Positions 61,426 through 64,000 of a stretch of 64,000 nucleotides of DNA are shown one piece after another. Both the position numbers and the translations under genes were made by a program. This DNA comes from Panicum virgatum (taxonomy: Eukaryota > Streptophyta > Magnoliopsida > Poales > Poaceae), in assembly GCF_016808335.1 (NCBI RefSeq), contig NC_053144.1, positions 17,158,403-17,222,402 of the forward strand, given 5' to 3'. Below the pieces are notes generated by a model that saw only the letters and a list, made by a program, of their open reading frames with translations, was not told the origin of the DNA and did not search any database. How positions within the stretch are numbered: position 1 is the stretch's first letter; each line of letters begins with the position of its first letter.

Positions 61426-63837
61426 TCAGCAGATCCTGGACATGTTGCTCCACTGGCAGACGCCGTCGAGGCCCCAGTCCTGGTCCGGCGGGCTGGCGCC
61501 GCCGGCGACCGGCAGGTCCACGCCGAGGTCGGCGGTGGACGGGTCCTGGTCGTCGCTGCTGTGCTGCGAGGTCGAGCCGGAGTGGTTGGGCGAAGCTGCC
61601 GCCGGAGGCAGCGGCACGGTCTCCGGCGCGTTGAGCCTCGGGATCATCATGTCGAACAGCGTACCCATGTCGTCATCCCTATGCTGGCCGTCCAATTTGT
61701 TCTCTGCAAATGATTTGAAATTCACGATGAGCTTTCTTAGATAAATTCATTCATGATGCGAAATGCAGAACAAAGTGACATGGGTTGTGCAGCCCAATTT
61801 GAGTCATGAAAGTTCATATTTGCATCAGAGTATGCAGATTCATGCAGAGGATAGATAAATTAGTCCTGATTTGATTCTATTCTTCACTAATCATGAGAAC
61901 CTACACTCTAGTTAATGTCCAGAAAATATTCCTGGATATGATCGTGCTGATTTTGTTAAAAAAAAAACTTGTGCAGAATATGACACCAATGTGACGTGGT
62001 GATATGGAAGCTTAGGAAGCAATCATAGAAGCACGAAAAGGAAGCATATTACATTTTGATTATTAGGTATAAATGATAGACAAAGTGGTAGATGAAGTGA
62101 GGAAAGAAGAAAGGAAATAAAGGTGTTAAAGCACTTGGCAAGATAAGGCAAAGTAATCATGGAACAAGATCAAAGGCAGTCACTGTCTTGCAAGGACAAA
62201 AAGAAGGGAAAGCCCTCTGTAGACTGTACCCGCAGAAGCTTCTCTAACCTTAAAACTACCAAAAAGAAAAGAAAAACAAAGAAGATTCCATCAGATTTTG
62301 CCCAGATCCTATAATAGTTAATTCATCAGAGTTACTTTCACCAAGGCGCATTTATTCCTATCACTGGCAAGTAAGTGAAATCTGATTAACCAGATGGTGA
62401 CACTATGCTAAAAATTTGTCTCGCTCGTCCAGCTTTTTCAAGAAGTTGGTGGCACTTCGCAAGAGAAAACAAACGGTGATTTTGGACGCACAAACGAAAA
62501 GGCTCACGCTAATCTGCCCATTCACATCATAATCATGAGTATTTGTTCTCTTCTCCAGCAAAGCAACAAATCGAACTCCGAGTGCATCCAAAAAAGGGAA
62601 GGTGTGAGAAATGCTTCACACACGGCATGCACTACTCACCTCTGCCACCATGCCGCTCCAGGACCGCGCCGCCGCCGCCATGGCGCTCGGCGTCTCCGTT
62701 CGCCGGCGGATCGACCTTGATGGCGTCGTGCAGCTCCTGCAGCATCTTCTCCAGGCTCGCCGCGTTCTGATGCTGATGATGATCCGGTAGCGCCGCGCCG
62801 GCGGCGGCGGCGGCCGAGGTCGGCGGCATCGCCTGGCCGAATTGGTTTGAAGGGAGCTCCACTCTGGGGCGGCCAGGGGACGGCGAGAGCGGCGCGAGCC
62901 TGCTCTGGTCGGCGCCGCGCACGCCGTAGCCGAGGGAGAGGTCCGGCGTGGCCGGGTGGTGCAGCGGCCTGGTCGGCTTGGACGGGGACACGGGCGACGA
63001 GTGCGCGAACTGGAAGTACAGCGCGTTCCGTGCGAACGGCTTCGCCCACGGCGACGACGGCGCCGAGAAGGGCGGCGGCGGGGAGAGGAACTGCGCCGCC
63101 TGGCTCGTCGCGGCGAGCTGGCGAGCCAGGTCGAGCGGCGCCGGCCGGGAGCTGGTGTACCCTGCCGCGGCGGCGTCGAGCGCCTGGACAGCATTGGCCG
63201 CGCCCGGCAGCGGCGACAAGTCGTCGTAGCGGCAGCGCTTGGCGAGCGCGAGCTGGAGCTGCACCTCCGGCGGGTAGACGGGCAGGCCGGCGCGCTGGCG
63301 GCGCTTGGTCCGCGTGTTCCAGTAGTTCTTGATCTCGTTGTCCGTCCTCCCCGGCAGCTGCGGACGCACGCGAGCGACACCGGTCACAATCAAGAACTCG
63401 CAATGAATAAATAAATTAATCGAGGGGGAAGATCAGGGAAGTGTGTGCTGCCTTACATGCGCGGCCATGCGCGCCCACTTGTTGCCGAGCTGCGCGTGGA
63501 GCTGGGCGATGAGGATCTCCTCGTCGGGGGAGAAGGAGCCCTTCTTGAGGTTGGGGCGGAGGTGGTTGGTCCAGCGGAGGCGGCAGCTCTTGCCGCAGCG
63601 CAGCAGGCCGGTGAGCCTCTGCACGGCGTTCCAGTTGCCCTCGCCGTGGCGCCGGACGTGGTCCACGAGCATGGCGTCCTCCGCCGTGGTCCAGGGCCCC
63701 TTCTTCAGCACCACCGGCGCAGCCTCCTCCTCGTCCTCCTGCTCCACGCCAGCCTCCTCGCCATGGCCGTCCGCCGCCTTCTCCTCCTCCTCCTCCTCGG
63801 GTGACGATGTCAGCGCCGCGCCGGGGCTCCTCTCCAT
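61426..63837 (-). CDS. GAMYB-like R2R3-MYB transcription factor, three exons, 458 aa
   Basis: Exons 63837-63457, 63357-62640 and 61703-61426. The frame is open to a GTG at 63900, but the first ATG is 63837 (MERSPGAALTSS). An acidic N-terminus is followed by R2 (KKGPWTTAEDAMLVDHVRRH to LRWTNHLRPN) and R3 (KKGSFSPDEEILIAQLHAQL to NEIKNYWNTRTKRRQRAGLP), split by intron 1 exactly at AAH|LPGRTD, a conserved place. GAMYB-class features are the YPPEVQ box after R3, the miR159-complementary VELPSNQF segment, and the C-terminal WSNMSRIC end. Family members act in the nucleus downstream of gibberellin in aleurone and anthers. Post-transcriptional control by miR159 is likely. Intact. Confidence 0.95.
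62841..62861 (-). promoter_or_regulatory. miR159 target site in the MYB mRNA
   Basis: The plus strand here reads 'attggtttgaagggagctcc' plus A. This is almost the miR159 sequence itself, differing at about three positions (1, 6 and one G-U type near the end), so the minus-strand mRNA is complementary. The site encodes VELPSNQF, the position where GAMYB genes carry the site. Confidence 0.88.
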
Positions 63838-64000
63838 GGCCGAGGCCGCGGCGGCGCCGGAGAAGGGTCGAGGTGGGAGAAGGGGCAGAGGCAGAGGCAC
63901 GGCTGGCTGTGTGGGGGAGGGGAAGAGAAGGTGTGCAGGAGGAGATTTAAGGGAAAAGTTGCTAAAAATGGAGGCCGGCGAGCTGGCGTTTTCGGTTTGT

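Overview
This is nuclear DNA of a grass, most likely a panicoid. The evidence is intron-containing plant genes with GT-AG junctions, very GC-rich grass-type coding sequence, a miR159-targeted GAMYB-like gene, grass MITEs (Stowaway-like, GCCCCGTT-ended), a RICESLEEPER-type hAT element, L1-type LINEs and Ty3/gypsy elements carrying ACCGGT repeats. The species cannot be fixed from the sequence alone.

Layout, left to right. 1-1251 looks like minus-strand LTR DNA full of CACCGGTT-AACCGATG motifs. 1870-5886 (+) is a 5'-truncated, decayed JMJ703-like histone demethylase with seven recognisable exons. 6383-7290 is a non-autonomous hAT element with an 8-bp target duplication. 10499-13011 (+) is a three-exon GDSL esterase/lipase. 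14312-16033 (-) is an intronless PPR protein. 17569-20285 is a LINE remnant holding a second, oppositely oriented LINE with a 16-bp target duplication. 20339-21152 is a TIR-bounded repeat. 21353-25169 (-) is a three-exon CC-NB-LRR gene with one in-frame stop. 25972-28379 (-) is a six-exon cinnamyl-alcohol-dehydrogenase-like gene. 30525-31802 (+) is a chloroplast-type site-2 metalloprotease (ARASP-like). 36970-38580 (+) is a CYP94-like P450, with an autonomous-type hAT transposon (38583-42245) inserted across its stop codon. 42264-46087 is MITE and unrecognised intergenic DNA. 46093-59848 is a three-level nest: a Helitron containing a Ty3/gypsy element (46936-59248), whose 5' LTR contains a young non-autonomous LTR element (48029-51663). 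61426-63837 (-) is a GAMYB-like R2R3-MYB with three exons and a miR159 site.

The host genes are functionally unrelated to one another, as expected for plant genes: chromatin, lipid, organelle RNA, immunity, phenylpropanoid, plastid proteolysis, fatty-acid/oxylipin oxidation and gibberellin-type transcription. No operon-like or multi-gene system was found. The unusual content is in the transposons: datable nesting, a deletion that fuses pol to the 3' LTR, a decay pattern in gag-pol consisting only of C-to-T type stop codons, an hAT insertion into a stop codon, and nearly intact genes broken by single stops (NLR, hAT transposase).
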